Below are positions 1 through 12,600 of a stretch of 64,000 nucleotides of DNA, one piece after another. The stretch is from Spinacia oleracea. Taxonomy: Eukaryota; Streptophyta; Magnoliopsida; Caryophyllales; Amaranthaceae. The DNA is taken from positions 142,046,361 through 142,110,360 of the forward strand of contig NC_079492.1 in the NCBI RefSeq assembly GCF_020520425.1, read 5' to 3'. Under the pieces are notes generated by a model. It saw only the letters and a list, made by a program, of their open reading frames with translations. It ran no database searches and was not told where the DNA came from. The first letter of the stretch is position 1. Every line of letters starts with the position of its first letter. A program made the position numbers and the translations under genes.

Positions 1-206
1 CGCCTAATAGCTTTCAACAAAGTAAAGGTCTGTTGTAACAATAACAAAATAAATAAGATATTGTTGTTTTTTACATTTAAATACACTAGAAACATAAAAA
101 TAGGTAAGATTAATTAACAACCATCTGTAACAATCAATTTCAGTAAAAATTAATAACTTCGAATCTAATCTAATATATCTATATAAAGGAGGCATATTTG
201 CTGAAA

Positions 207-775
207 TATTAGAGCGCCACCTAGGATTACTAATGGTTTCGGCCAATGAAAAATAAGATTTCTAAATTATTTTTGAATTAAAAAATTTGACTGCCACGTA
301 GATAATTAATTAGGTGTCACATAGATATTTTAATTAATTAATTATTAATATATACAACTCCATCCAAAATCAAACACTTTAATAATTAAAAAAATCTAAA
401 ATAAAATTTATCCTAATCAAACATTAATCTAAAATAAATTCACTCCAAATCAAACACTAATACAATATTAAAGCGCCACGTAGGAAATATAATGGTTTTG
501 GCCAATGAAAAATAAGATTTCGAAATTATTTTTGCATTAAAAAAGTCGAGTGTCAAGTAGATAAATAATTAGGTGCCACATATATATTTATCCTAATCAA
601 ACATTAATCTAAAATAAATTCACTCCAAATCAAACACCAATCCAATATTAAGCCACGTAGGAAATATAATGATTTTGGCCAATGAAAAATAAGATTTCGA
701 AATTATTTTTGAATTAAAAAGGCCGAGTGTCAAGTAGATAAGTAATTAGGTGCCACATATATATTTTATTAATTA
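207..775. repeat. Diverged tandem repeat, about 180-bp unit, three copies
   Basis: Three related blocks begin near 212, 471 and 650. Each holds the words gccaatgaaaaataagattt and aggtgccacatatatat. The second and third are about 180 bp apart and are joined by a shared AT-rich linker containing caaacattaatctaaaataa, seen at about 411 and 591. The first block lies about 260 bp before the second because of extra linker sequence. It is non-coding. It could be a local satellite-like expansion or the relic of a larger repeat. Confidence 0.75.
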
Positions 776-2570
776 ATTACTAATATTGTATATATTTAAT
801 TTGTCCAGTGTTAATTAAGCAATGATGCGTCTTTTTCGTATTTATGGTTCTTCCAAGATATGAAGATAAAAACACCGACAATTGAGTCATTAAGAATTAC
901 ATATATGGTTCATATAATGAAATCACTTTTAACTATAATCCCAATTAGCCGGAAGACAAACTATATTTGGAATCCTGTAAGACTGGTATGAAATATTCAG
1001 TTTAATTTAGGAGTACGTGGAGTAATACAAATTTTTTTAAAGTATGTATTCATTATCATAAGAACATGAATCTTAATTAGTTACTTTTATGTAATTATAA
1101 AACTAATATTTTCTACTAAATTACATTTTTTTTGACGGACGGTTGTAACCAAGTACATAAAGTATCGCGCGCACTTTGCACCAATCTACCTACAAAGTAA
1201 TAAATTTTACAAAAAGGAAAATTATAATGTAATTCGAAATTTTATCTTATTAAAGTAGTTAAATCATCAAAGAATTGGTGAATAATTAGTAAAAGATAAT
1301 AAAATTAGATCAGGGGAATACTTAGAGTATAATAATTTAAAAATTTAAGAATATAAAAATTAGGTCAACAAACTACTCTATATTAAAGAGGATATTAATT
1401 AATAGTTCAATAAAGATAAAATTTACCATGTATAGGAAATTAACTAAATAGGTACTCAAACATGTAGAGTTTGAGATAAATAAAATAGATCAATAAATAT
1501 GTAGAGTTTGAGATAAGAAAAAAGTATGAGTTTGTATAACAATAAACTATAACTTCAGGAATGATGACAATTTTGTATTAATTAATGGGAAAGAAATTGA
1601 TAAACCAAAAGAAGTTGTCATATACGGAGTACTCCATAAAATATTTCTTATTCCCCCCAACAAAATGGAATAAACGGTTTCCATTACATTCATCAAGTAC
1701 GGAGTACATGATAAATTTAAGGTGCTGCAATTATAAGTTATTTCAGTTTGCAATTACTTCCACTGTCCCATATTACTCTGTAGGTTTTACACTTTTCATT
1801 TTCATATGTTACAGATTAGTTTTTTACATTTCTATTTTAGAAAAGACCCTGCCATTATTTTAGTACCTCTCTTTTCACACTATCAAAAGCAAGAGTCCAC
1901 ACCTTCTCGCATTCAATTAAAATAATATACCACTATCTAATTTCTCTACTTTTCTAATAAATTAATAGAACTTTATGTCACACTAAGTGTAAAGACTAAT
2001 TTGGAAGGGAAGGAGTATAAATTATTTATTTTCATGATATTCTGACCTTATCATATTTGTCACATTTACCATTGATCATAAACATGTACTATGTACGATA
2101 CGCGCGTAATAGAATTTTAGAAACAATAAATTATCAATAATTAAATAATTTAAATAGATTGATTTTTTTTAAAAAATAGTATAAATAGACTTTTAGAGTA
2201 AGGTACGTAATAGATGGTCAAATAGATAACTTCATTTCCTATAAATGTATAATAAGAAAACTATTAAACATAAAATCGTGCATCGCATGTGCTTAAAACC
2301 TAGTATATTATATTTAAGAATTAAAAGGTTATTTTGACAACTTCGGAAGTTCGGATTGATAAGTTCAAGAAATAAAGGTCATCTAAATAAAAAGATTAAT
2401 GTACGGTTAAAATATGTAAGTCTAGTTAAATTTGTTTGACCTAGAATAAAATCCTTTATAGGATAAAAAAAGGTTATGTTTGTTCTATTACCCGAACCTA
2501 AACTCCTTATCCGTAACAAAAACAAACCTAACTAATTAACCCGAGTCCTACTCGACTTATCTTTTTTTCC
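776..2570. other. AT-rich intergenic sequence without a recognisable gene
   Basis: I see no coding exon here on either strand. The sequence is AT-rich and holds two copies of the 9-mer TACGGAGTA (near 1624 and 1699) that recurs through the window. Near 2278-2302 there is a weak hairpin-like stretch followed by CTAG and T, which resembles the 3' end of a Helitron, but no matching 5' end was found. Confidence 0.5.
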
Positions 2571-2573
2571 ACC

Positions 2574-2581
2574 TATATAAA
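2574..2581 (+). promoter_or_regulatory. TATA box of the A20/AN1 gene
   Basis: The octamer tatataaa lies about 110 bp upstream of the start codon, in a pyrimidine-rich setting. That spacing fits a plant TATA box followed by a short 5' leader. No other good TATA candidate lies nearer the gene. Confidence 0.6.
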
Positions 2582-2690
2582 AAGTGTGCTAATGGCTATC
2601 AAACAAGTATACCTTCAATCCTCCAAACCTCTCTATAAAAAAAAAAGTCGAAATCAAAACCCGTGATTCCAAATTTCCAACACGGAGAAG

Positions 2691-3170
2691 ATGATGAACA
2701 ACCATGAAGCAAGTTTCCAGCAATCCGACAGCCCAAAGTACTGCGAAAACGGGTGCGGTTTTTTCGGTTCGGCAGCGACCATGGATCTATGCTCAAAGTG
2801 TTACAAAGAATACTGCGTCAAAGAGGGCATAACCAGCACCAGCACCAGCACCACCACCTCCTCCTCCTCCTCCTCCGTCACAGCCGCCATTGAGAAGTCC
2901 TTGAGCGTGCTATCATTGTCGTCGAACACGGTGGTTGAGGAGGAGAAAGAGGTTGTTGTGAAGGAGGTTGTTGTTCGGAAAAACAGGTGCGAGTGTTGTA
3001 ACAAGAAGGTTGGACTTTTAGGGTTTACGTGCAAATGTGGGAGTACTTTTTGTGGGCCTCATAGGTACCCTGAAGAACATAAGTGTACCTTTGGTCATAA
3101 GCTTGCTGGTAAAGTCGCCATTGCTAAGGAAAACCCTCTCGTCGTACCTGACAAACTACAGAAATTCTGA
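2691..3170 (+). CDS. A20/AN1 zinc-finger stress-associated protein (SAP)
   Basis: The reading frame is intronless and encodes 159 aa. Residues 18-37 form an A20 finger (C18, C22, C34, C37). Residues 100-132 form an AN1 finger with all eight ligands present (C100, C103, C114, C116, C121, H124, H130, C132) and the family signature HRYPEEHKC. A low-complexity Thr/Ser tract (about 48-62) and an acidic Glu/Val stretch link the fingers. Plant SAPs of this A20-AN1 layout bind ubiquitin, some act as E3 ligases, and many respond to abiotic stress. Most are intronless, like this one. Two ATG codons are adjacent; the first is taken as the start. The C-terminal Lys-Leu-Gln-Lys-Phe ending is typical. From gene order it could be the SAP7/SAP9 counterpart, which I infer rather than see. 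Confidence 0.95.
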   Translation: MMNNHEASFQQSDSPKYCENGCGFFGSAATMDLCSKCYKEYCVKEGITSTSTSTTTSSSSSSVTAAIEKSLSVLSLSSNTVVEEEKEVVVKEVVVRKNRCECCNKKVGLLGFTCKCGSTFCGPHRYPEEHKCTFGHKLAGKVAIAKENPLVVPDKLQKF

Positions 3171-5304
3171 TCATCACACAAACTTTCAATCCGGAGACAG
3201 ATAATACGAAGTATATTGGTTATGTTCAGTTAGTTATTTCGCCCATTGTGAAACTATTTTTTTTATTATAAAATAAAAACAAATCTTTAATTTCTTCCAT
3301 GATATTTCTTCGTATCGTATGTTATAGTTAATTTCAGAAAACTTTTAATGCAATTACTGATCTTGACTTCTTGATTAAGCATCAAGAAACTTCTGATTGC
3401 CCTGCTTATTACAGGTAATAATTCAATTGCAAGATTTGCAACTACAAAATTTTAATAGTTTAAACTAGGAAACAATTGGCTATCCTGTCTATGGTAGAAG
3501 ATTCGAGAATTTTTCCATCTTAGATTCATTCTAGGTATAAAGGCATTGGTTGTGTTCTTTGTCTTTTACCAAAAATATGGGGAAACAAATAGGGAAAGAG
3601 AGAGTAACAACCAATCTTCTTGTTCGTTGTAAGACTGTCCGTAGTTGGAAAGAGAGTATGAAATTCTTTGGTTACTCCTCCGTTCTCTAAGAAGTAAACA
3701 TGGAGAATCGAAGATGAAACATTAGACTTAGCTTGATTCTGGTTATGTAATGTCTGCGATATACGACTCTGTTCTGTTCGGTTTATTTGACTTTTTCAAA
3801 CAAAATAAGTTCAGATAAATTTAGATAAAATACTCCGTAGGTTATTTTAAGATATTTTCACACACAAATAAGCGTGTTTCACACAATAAGTTTTCGACAA
3901 AAATTCGAAGACTATTAGAAAACAGAAAGCTATAATCCTCAAGTACTTTGTATGACTTGTTCGTGTGAACTTACGGTGACTTAAGGCCTACAACCATGCT
4001 GTCAATACCATTTCAGAAGTCTTATCTCATGTTAATCCCTACTCTAGGATTATAACTAATCATAACTAATTAGCTTTAGAGCTGTACAAGCAGATTTATC
4101 AGCAATATATTCAGTCATCTTTAACTAATGTATTGAGTAATCTTTTATTTTACACTGGATTTCCGTTAACAGAGATGGGATTATGCTGTTCTAGTGATCT
4201 GGTTTTTAATGGTGTTTGTAAGATTAGATCCATTATTTAGTCTCAAACAACTCTGCGTTAGACTATGTTCTCTTCACCTTATTCTTTTATAAAGTGAACA
4301 CCTTATTCTTATTACTATACGTACAGTGTTCTGTATTAGACTATATTCTCTTCAATTCTAATGGTGTTTGTAATATTAGATCTACTATATCTAATGTTCT
4401 AAATTAGGCTATATTCTCTTCATCTTATTCTAGACCAGATCATAACCAAACCAGATAAGAAAGTTCATATCAGACTAAAAGAATTTAAACTTCTAAACTA
4501 CAGACCAGAATTGATCGAAACATTCTAGGTTAAGTTCCCCTGTAATTGATTGAAACTAAATCCAACAAAGAGTTTCATTATATTACTATGGATCACTAGA
4601 AGCATCTACTTACCTTGTATTCTCCAACATTGATTGACCACGAAATCAAAAACGAATTTCCAAGTCTCACAAACAAAGGGCTTTTCAATAGGAAGGACAT
4701 TGTTTGCCTTCCTGGCAACCAGTATTAAAAACGCTTGCAAAACAGAGTGCCTCAAATATATGTAGAATGAATTCACAATAATTCAAAATCCAAAATTGAA
4801 TGATGCAACACTATAATTCCAATAAGCTTCATTGATCTCTTGTACGTCTTTGTGATGATTGCTAAGGTTTGCGGCGAGGTTGTGGATGCGGTAAGGGGGA
4901 AGCAGAGTAAATGCAGTGAAGTATAACAGGGAGGGGAGGAGGAGAGAGGGGAAAGACAGGGAGGAGGGCGGGAAAAGAGGTTGAGGGTATTTTGGTCAAA
5001 TAGAGGCACATAAAAGATAAAGGAATTGTTACTCTGTTTAAAAATAGTAATCCATACTTGGTATTACAGCAGAAGTCACCTCATAATATGTCAAATTAAT
5101 AAATAAAAAAGTCACTAGTCTCACCAACTTTTAAGCAGTTTTTTGTAACTTTAACCTAGTTTTTATAAATTTTATATTCAAAAAAAAGAAGTTGATAGAT
5201 AAACATTTTAAAGGTTAAATGATTAATTTTATACATTATTAGTGATTTCGAAGATTTTTTTTTATTATTAAAATGAAAAAAAATTATCACTAAAAAATAG
5301 ATAA

Positions 5305-5306
<2 letters not shown>

Positions 5307-5346
<40 letters not shown>
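5307..5346. repeat. (TA)n microsatellite
   Basis: An uninterrupted run of about 20 TA units, a likely length-variable site. Confidence 0.95.
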
Positions 5347-5349
<3 letters not shown>

Positions 5350-6554
5350 GTAATTTTCAAGCATTTTGAGTCAAATTTTACTCCGGTGTACAATATTTAT
5401 TGTACACCACTTGTAAATAAGGAGTAAGAATTTGTGATCACACAAACGTACATGTCAATATGTCACCTAATTAGATATTACTATTTACAACTACTACAAG
5501 TCATGCATCCAATTCAATATAAAATCGTAGTAGGGCAAAACACATTGTATAAGGTTAAGAATCATGTAAACACCTTTTTTTTATCTCTCCGTAAAACTCT
5601 CAAATTTAGTCACAAAATCTACCCTAACTCCCCAAGTATAAGGCTATGATGTCAAACAAATGTTCTTGTCTAGGGATGACTCAATAAGATTCATATCAAA
5701 CCATCACCATAGCAAAATCGACTACAAGTTCAATTTGTAAGGTTTATTTTTTTTTCTTTTTTTGTTGTACATAGAGTCACAAAACAAATAATGTACGAGA
5801 TTCGACTCAGATCTTAGATACCATTTGTTTAAGACTTTATCAATTCGACAACTTTTATGTAAGACCGCCTTATCGAAAAGACTACTTGATTGTTTACCTA
5901 ATTAGTTTCAGTGTTTATCTAATTGGTTCCCGTACTTAACTAATTAGTTCCAGTGCTTAACTAATTGGTTTCATTACTTAACTTATATATTACAATTACG
6001 GTCTTTTGTGTAAGACGCCTTATATAAAAGTTTGTATTATCAATTAATGTTTTGATGTACACATGTTTAATTTGTAAGTAAGAAGGGGATCGAAGTAAAC
6101 TCATACGGAGTATGATGAAGTGCAATAGGAGGCTAGGAGCACAGACAAAAGACGTATAATTGCTAATTTGGCTATTGTATAACCAAGCAAAAAAAAAGAA
6201 AAAAAAAGAAAGGGAAATACAGCTCCTCAAGTTTACCCCCAAAAAATCAAAAGTCATGATTCATAAAGTTGAAATTTATCAATTTCTTGTGGCCTATTTT
6301 CTCACACAAGTTCAAGAATTGCCATGATGAATTATGAAATACATGATTATAATCATAACTCATAAGAGAAGAAGGGAATCCATCAAACATTTGATATTCA
6401 TGACATTGTTGACACCCCCCTATCCCATATATGATGAATGTCATACAATTTTCTACTAGTGCAACTATACCCAAAAGGTCCGATCAATATATTTGACAAT
6501 TTCATGGAGTTTGCCAATTTATCATCATTAACTTCCATGTGAAATTGCACTATA

Positions 6555-6690
6555 TGAAATACGAGAAATGATAAATCCAAGGAATAATTCACTTCTTCCA
6601 AGGAAATCATCTTTGAAAAAATGAGGATTTTCTTGGAAGGAGTAAAAATTTCCTTGGATTTATCACTTCCCATGAAATACGTCCAATATT
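6555..6690. mobile_element. Palindromic MITE-like hairpin element
   Basis: The left arm (about 6566-6616) holds gataaatccaaggaa and cttccaaggaaatcat. The right arm (about 6622-6676) holds the same words in inverted order, separated by a loop of about ten bases. This fold-back form with arms of about 50 bp is typical of a MITE. Terminal repeats and a target duplication could not be fixed, so the superfamily is open. Confidence 0.5.
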
Positions 6691-7426
6691 TGGGCAGTAC
6701 ATTCAGTTCGATCACTATTTATAATTTTATATAATACTACGTATTAAACTACAATAACGTCAGACAAACATTTATCTTTTATTCTTCAATTTTTTTCCTT
6801 TTACTTTATGCATTGCGAGAGTTGTTTTCAATAGAAACGATCCGTATATATACATAAGTATATATTTGAAAATATTCATGTATTTTGCCAAAGTATCATG
6901 ATTAATTCATATACTTTAATATTTGGTGAAGTACTACGTACAATATATAATGTAGGGAGAAAAACAGATAGAAATCCATATAAATCACTTGAGGGCAGGG
7001 TAGAATAAATAGACGCAAGGTAAGGGAGTGCATGCAACTTCATTTCTTTGTTGACTAATATTATTATCAAACCATCATTTGTTTATTTTAATTAGTCGTA
7101 TTTGATTTTGATTGTTTTTTTGGAAGGAATATCAATTTGGTAAACGAAGGAATAAGTGAGCATTCAAGTGGTGGGTGTAGGCATCAAACCTTCTCTATTT
7201 TCATTCTTTTTTCAAACTTAAATTATTATATTCTACTCTTCTATAAGTCCATATAATTATGACAAAATACTTTTATTTATTAATTATTATAGCTTAAAAC
7301 AATAATTATCTTTAATTATCTATTAGTAAAAAGATAACAGATAGTTTATATTTTGAAGTACTTAAACAAACTCAACATCTTCCACACTAACATATTTTTC
7401 ACATATTAGTAAAAAGAATGTCAAGT

Positions 7427-7616
7427 ACCAACATAGAGTTGACTCAAGTGGTAAACAACTTGATGCCGCTTAAGGGAGGTCTCGGGTTCGAGTCTCGCCG
7501 TATGCAGAAACTCTTATTGGGAGACTCACCCACCATAAACAATGTGTGCAACCCGGGTCGGATCCGGATGACTAAGCTCCGGTGAACCGAATGTGCAAAA
7601 CTAAAAAATAAAAAAT
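7427..7616 (+). mobile_element. tRNA-derived SINE with 16-bp target duplication
   Basis: The unit of about 190 bp has an A-box-like word (gactcaagtgg, near 7442) and a B-box (ggttcgagtct, near 7484), which together form a pol III promoter. It ends in an A-rich tail (aaaaataaaaaat type). It is bracketed by a perfect 16-bp direct repeat, aaaaagaatgtcaagt, at 7411-7426 and 7617-7632. Head, tail and target duplication together make a complete SINE insertion. The unmutated duplication suggests a fairly recent event. Confidence 0.9.
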
Positions 7617-7632
7617 AAAAAGAATGTCAAGT

Positions 7633-9060
7633 GAACACATAAATAGTATTAAAAGTCAAACTACTGCGAGTAATTTAAAATGAAATAAGGAACCCATATA
7701 AGCTTTCTCTATAATTGCATGATCCAAAGTATAGGTATATACATATTCTTTTTGTTTTCTTTTGAGAACAAGTTCATTCAACAAAGAGACTACAACCTAC
7801 GAAGTACGTAGTATAAAACTGAAGAAACACGATGTAGGGCAATGCAAACGTGCAATTCGTCAACAAATTCAGAGGAGGACGCGGTAAAATAAAAGGAGAA
7901 AGGGTAATAAGACTAATAACGACCCCCCAAAAAGAAGTTTGACTGTTGAATGTTTGTGTTCAAACCTAATTATGAAACAAGGATTAATTATGAGAAAGGT
8001 AATTAATGGGGTTAATTAGAGAGAGAAGACCATGATCCCTTCATTAATTGTCTTAATTAGCCTCGTACTATGATTAATTAATTACTAATAATATTCCATT
8101 ACGGAAACACTTATCACACGTGGAAATCAAATCACATAATTTCTAGCATAAGTATAGCCTGCATGGACCCGGATTAACTAATTAACTAATCCTATTTCTG
8201 TGGATATCTCTTTTTCTTTGGGCCACCCATGCCCACCCGAAACTTCGTTCTGTTTAGCAAACAATAAAACAACAAAAATAAAAATAAAAATAAAAATAAA
8301 AATTTGAAAAAGAAAAGCAAAATTTTGACAGAGATATAGTTGGCCTTTAATGGGATATTCTATAGTAAATTTTGGTAATCAAACCAAATGGGGGCCTTAG
8401 AAATCTAAGAAATTACACCATGAGCATTCAAAATCATTAACGATTTTTCAAATTTAGATAAGAACCATTACCTAAACTTTGTACCTTATGACAGGTAAGC
8501 CTCAAAATACCGGTGCGTGTATTCCGGGACGGAGGGAATAGTACTTAGTATAGCAAATTGCAAGTAGACCCGGCTCGTGATTACCATTGGCAAACACAAA
8601 CAAGAACCAAATTCTCACATCAACTAGACAATTAGATACTCCAATAACTAGGTCAAAGTCAACAATAAAATAAAATAAAACGTCTTTAATATTAAATTAA
8701 TTGCGATCTTGATAACATATTTTGAACCAGTAATGTAACAACTAAATTCAGACAAAAACGATAAGGGGTATTGTTGATCGGGTTTTAAACCTCTACTAAG
8801 AAGGGGGTGCCGGTGGGAGATGTCAAAGAACAAAATGGTGGCAAGAAAGGGATGGAGCAACAAGGGTGTGTTTCCATCTTCTTAGGCTTTTTTTATTAAC
8901 TCTTTGGGTGCCAAAGATGGGATTGCCAAACTTTGTAATCATGAGTCTACTTGCCATCATTACCATTGAAGAAGAAAATATGTATTCATATTCTCTCTCT
9001 ACACTTGTTTTCTCTCTCTTACCTAGCCCACCATTTCACCACTTCTACATCCCATAATAC
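7633..9060. other. Upstream region of the LITTLE ZIPPER gene, no gene seen
   Basis: Nothing here looks coding on either strand. The stretch holds an (AAAAT)n-like run near 8276-8302 and one end of a Stowaway-like element at about 8526-8541 (gggacggagggaatag followed by TA). No partner end for that element was found. Confidence 0.45.
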
Positions 9061-9064
9061 CTTC

Positions 9065-9072
9065 TATTTAAA
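9065..9072 (+). promoter_or_regulatory. Probable TATA box of the LITTLE ZIPPER gene
   Basis: The octamer tatttaaa lies about 140 bp upstream of the start codon and is followed by a C/T-rich leader, as is common for plant 5' UTRs. Confidence 0.5.
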
Positions 9073-9208
9073 GGACCTCACCTTCCCCCCCTTCAATCCA
9101 CTTCCATTCAACTCCAATTCATCTCAGCAAACGTCACCACCAACACCTTCATCCTTCCTTTATCTCTATACCTAAACATTTTAACCAGGCTTACTTAGCA
9201 ATCACACA

Positions 9209-9627
9209 ATGTGCTGTGCAAAAGATTGGCTGCAGTCTCCTCTAACTCCTTGCAATGGCCAACGATCCTCTAGGAAATCAAAAGTTCGAGTTCATTGCCT
9301 TATCGTAAGGTAGGTCTTTACATGTAATAACTCTATAGTCTATAGCCTATAGCCTATACTATATACTATACCTATTTTTCGATTCTCTTTTGGTATGATC
9401 CTCCACACTATACAGGGTTTTAACGTGTGATTTGGTCGAACAGGAGGAAGTTTGAAGGAACGTACAAGGAAGACATGGAGCTGACGAACCTGAAGTTGTA
9501 CTTACAGAACAGAAGTATTTTGGAAGAGAATGAAAAGCTAAGGCAAAAGGCTATCCGCCTTCAACAAGAAAACCTAGCTCTCCTTTCTCAGTTTCAGAAG
9601 AAATTCAAATCAGCTAGCAGGAATTAA
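9209..9627 (+). CDS. LITTLE ZIPPER (ZPR1/2-type) small leucine-zipper protein
   Basis: There are two exons: 9209-9309 and 9444-9627. The donor is gtaggt, the acceptor follows gaacag, and the codon is split with two bases in exon 1. The product is 94 aa. Residues 44-88 form a leucine-zipper helix with heptad positions L52, I59, L66, L73 and L80, plus the family words LTNLKLYLQN and ENEKLRQKA. ZPR proteins lack a DNA-binding region. They dimerise with the zipper of class III HD-ZIP transcription factors (REVOLUTA, PHABULOSA), block DNA binding, and are themselves HD-ZIP III targets. They act in the nucleus in meristem and leaf polarity control. The N-terminal 33-residue extension matches the ZPR1/2 rather than the shorter ZPR3/4 form. 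Confidence 0.88.
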
Positions 9628-12600
9628 GCTCGTCATCTAATTTTCATGAGCTGCATAATATAGTATTATATGCTAGACTGCTAGTATTCCAAAGTCCTAC
9701 TGTTATATTTATTAGTATTATTTTTAATATAGGTTAATTAGGGGTGGATTAAAAAATAATCAGAGAATTTTTTCATTGGCCACTATCTCTCCTTGTAACA
9801 TGATCCAAAGATCCTGATAATTTTTTATGTATTAAGTGTAAAATGTTTAGTTTGTACTAGAAGAGCTTTATGTAATATACAGAAGTATTATTATTTTAGC
9901 ATAATATAAGTAGCATTCAAGCAGGTGCACGGTTACAAGAATATCCACAATTGCATGCAAATGCATTTCCATTTTTCAATCTATCCATTTACAGCTAACA
10001 AAACTACCTAAATCGACATAAAAGAGACGCCTTAATTTTGGTTTAATTGTTTTATCTTCAGGTTCAATCCTCAAACATTTTCAAGCCTTCGAATCTAAGA
10101 TACCTATGTTTTTTCAAAAAAAAAACTCGCTTTTTTATTCGAGTTATTGGACAAAAAGGATAATTCTCTTAAAAGAATAATCACAGTATCTGAAAAAAGA
10201 TGATATGGGGTGAACCAGGACAAAATGGCAAAAGAGGAGTGAAAAAAAGAAGAAACTAACCCTACAACATAATGTAAATACGAAGTAGGGAGTAAGTTTT
10301 TGCTAGGAAATTCGCCTAAAAAGGAGTAGCAATGAAAACATAATGAACAATGGTTAAAACATCTCCTAGAATTCAGCCCATACAACACTGAATGTGCTTT
10401 GGAGTTATCAGTGAATGAAGGGAGTGTTTCAGATGTAAAAGCATCAAAAGTGAAAAATCAAAGAAAGGGACAAAAAGGGTCCCTTGCACTTTGGGTTTGG
10501 TAGTAATTGGAAAGAATAAGGCTTTTTTTTTATGCAAAAGGGGTAAATTATTTTGCTCTGCCTTCAATATGTAGGACAGAGTATGTTGCATGACTTGCAT
10601 CACACAACATTCAAAAATTAAATAAAACTAATTCGTTTATGTTTTTGGTCGTTCGAGCTTGTTTCACAAATACTCTGTACGTTGTTTGAAGTCGAGCTCA
10701 AGTAGCTTGTTTAAGTGCATAGAATAAAAAACAAAGTTAATAATTCCTAGTAGAATAAGGTTTTTTTCTTCTTTTAACACTAACATTAATCCGTAGGAAG
10801 ATTATTAGGGGATAACCTAAAAAGAAATATACGGGTTATAATAGGTAAATATAATACTCCGTACTAGTAATAACAAGGGGTAAAATCTTAGTACTCTGTA
10901 CAACTGCTATTGCTACTTCTACTGCTACTGTTTATAAGTTTTGGGGGTGTAGAGCTACTACAACTAAGTAGCAACAGTAACTGTACCTATGTGTTTCATT
11001 TTTGTTGTATCTCCATCTTACTACTTAGCAATGGGTCCAATGTCATACTACTAGTATTTAGGTTTTCTATACTAAGCAGAAATTTGCAAAATAATCTAAT
11101 AAAAAAAATAGTCACTCTTCATTTCACCTCAAGTACCCATATCAATATATCATACATTCGTACATTTCCACAATCCGACATGGATGTGGACACTTGGATA
11201 CTTTATTTTAGGATGAAATGGATGGATGATTTTCACAGAATAACCGAAGACATTGGATATGTAATAGTGTTTGACACTAAGTACCCAAGTCCCCAAATAA
11301 CACATCCTTATAACATCCCTCCATGATTAAATTCACCATAATATTTTTTCCTAAAAAACCTTTAAAACAATGCTTTGAAACTTTAGCATTTCCTTTTTTT
11401 TCTTTGGCTGAATTTGTTACTCTTCTTAAAAGAAAACAAAGTAATCTAGTTACGTATACTATTTTAAAATGTCGGAAATAAATTGTTTTATTTTAGGAGA
11501 AATAACAATGTTTTTGGTATATCTTAAAGTAGTATACATACGCAACTACTATTTTCAGATGAAAAGTATTAAATCGCGAAACTTCCGTCGGTACTACAGT
11601 ACAACCTTCGCAATCCAGTGATAATCACCTTTCTTTGCTCACCTTTTCATGAAATAGTAAGGGGGCATCTTGTCAAAATGCAATCATGACTACAACAACA
11701 ACCCAAAAAAAAAAAAAAAAACTCTTCCCAGAAATTTTACTGGGAAATGGTTTCAAATTTGTATCCAAGTTGTCCCAATAATTAAACAAAAAACACAAAA
11801 TCTAAGTTTATCAGTCAAAGCAATCATAGTAGTTAAAAAACTTAAAACCAAATGACGTAGGAGATACACTGAACTACACAAAGATTGATGCTATAAAATG
11901 ACTAGTAAAAAAAACAGTTAGTCTTCAGACGCGGCAAATTAATCATTAACCCTGACCCCTTTTAGAAATAATAAACATATGTTAATATAACATTATAACT
12001 ATGATCTTAAACCATTTCCCACTTTGTAATCTAACCACCCAGTAGTAAGAATTAACCTTTCTGTCTAGGTGTTAGGTATCATGCATGGAAGTGGTCTTCG
12101 TCCGCTAGAACTAGATCTGACAAAAATAATCCATACCGAATTTCTGATTCAAATTACTAGACTTGCATGGTACATCCTAACAGTACTTGATCTAATCCAA
12201 GTTGAATATTATTGTGAATAATATTGATTGGTATAATAGACACAAAACAGATCAAAGACAAACCCTCATCCTTCTTCCTACACCATCAATATACAAACTA
12301 GAGGCTTAACCTGACAAATACTTCATTATACAAACTGTAGCTAACTTTTGCGTTTGTAACTGTCGCTAATGCTCTATTTGAGAAAACCTAGACCACTCAT
12401 ATGCAAGATAGGTTCAATATAATTCATCCTGAGTTCACGCTATAAGCTATTAGGAAGACGCTGTTTGAGGGATGTTGAACGGCTGCTAACATTTCGCTGT
12501 CCTCACTGCTATAATGGTTCCAAACAATCACAAAATTTCAAGCAGAATTAAAGAACTCTTATAAATCATATCAACTTTGGCAGTCTACATACTCTACAAT

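Larger units (their letters stand above)
3171..7410. other. Intergenic region with no supported gene
   Basis: No exon with family resemblance was found. A purine-rich tract lies at about 4918-4990; the reading frame opposite it is low-complexity Pro/Ser/Leu and is not believed. Other contents are a TA microsatellite at 5307-5346, a palindromic element at about 6555-6690 and scattered AT-rich DNA. Confidence 0.5.

Noticed and set aside
2278-2302. Helitron 3' end
   Set aside because: The hairpin is weak and no 5' end was found, so CTAG followed by T alone is not enough.
4773-5009. Open frame of 78 codons, minus strand
   Set aside because: It reads across a polypurine tract, giving Pro/Ser/Leu low complexity. 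No family match.
8526-8543. Stowaway-like terminus gggacggagggaatag followed by TA
   Set aside because: Only one end is present. Without a partner end it cannot be called an element.
10910-11326. Open frame of 138 codons, plus strand
   Set aside because: Leucine-rich start and AT-driven composition with no domain or codon signal. No splice partners or homologous words were seen.
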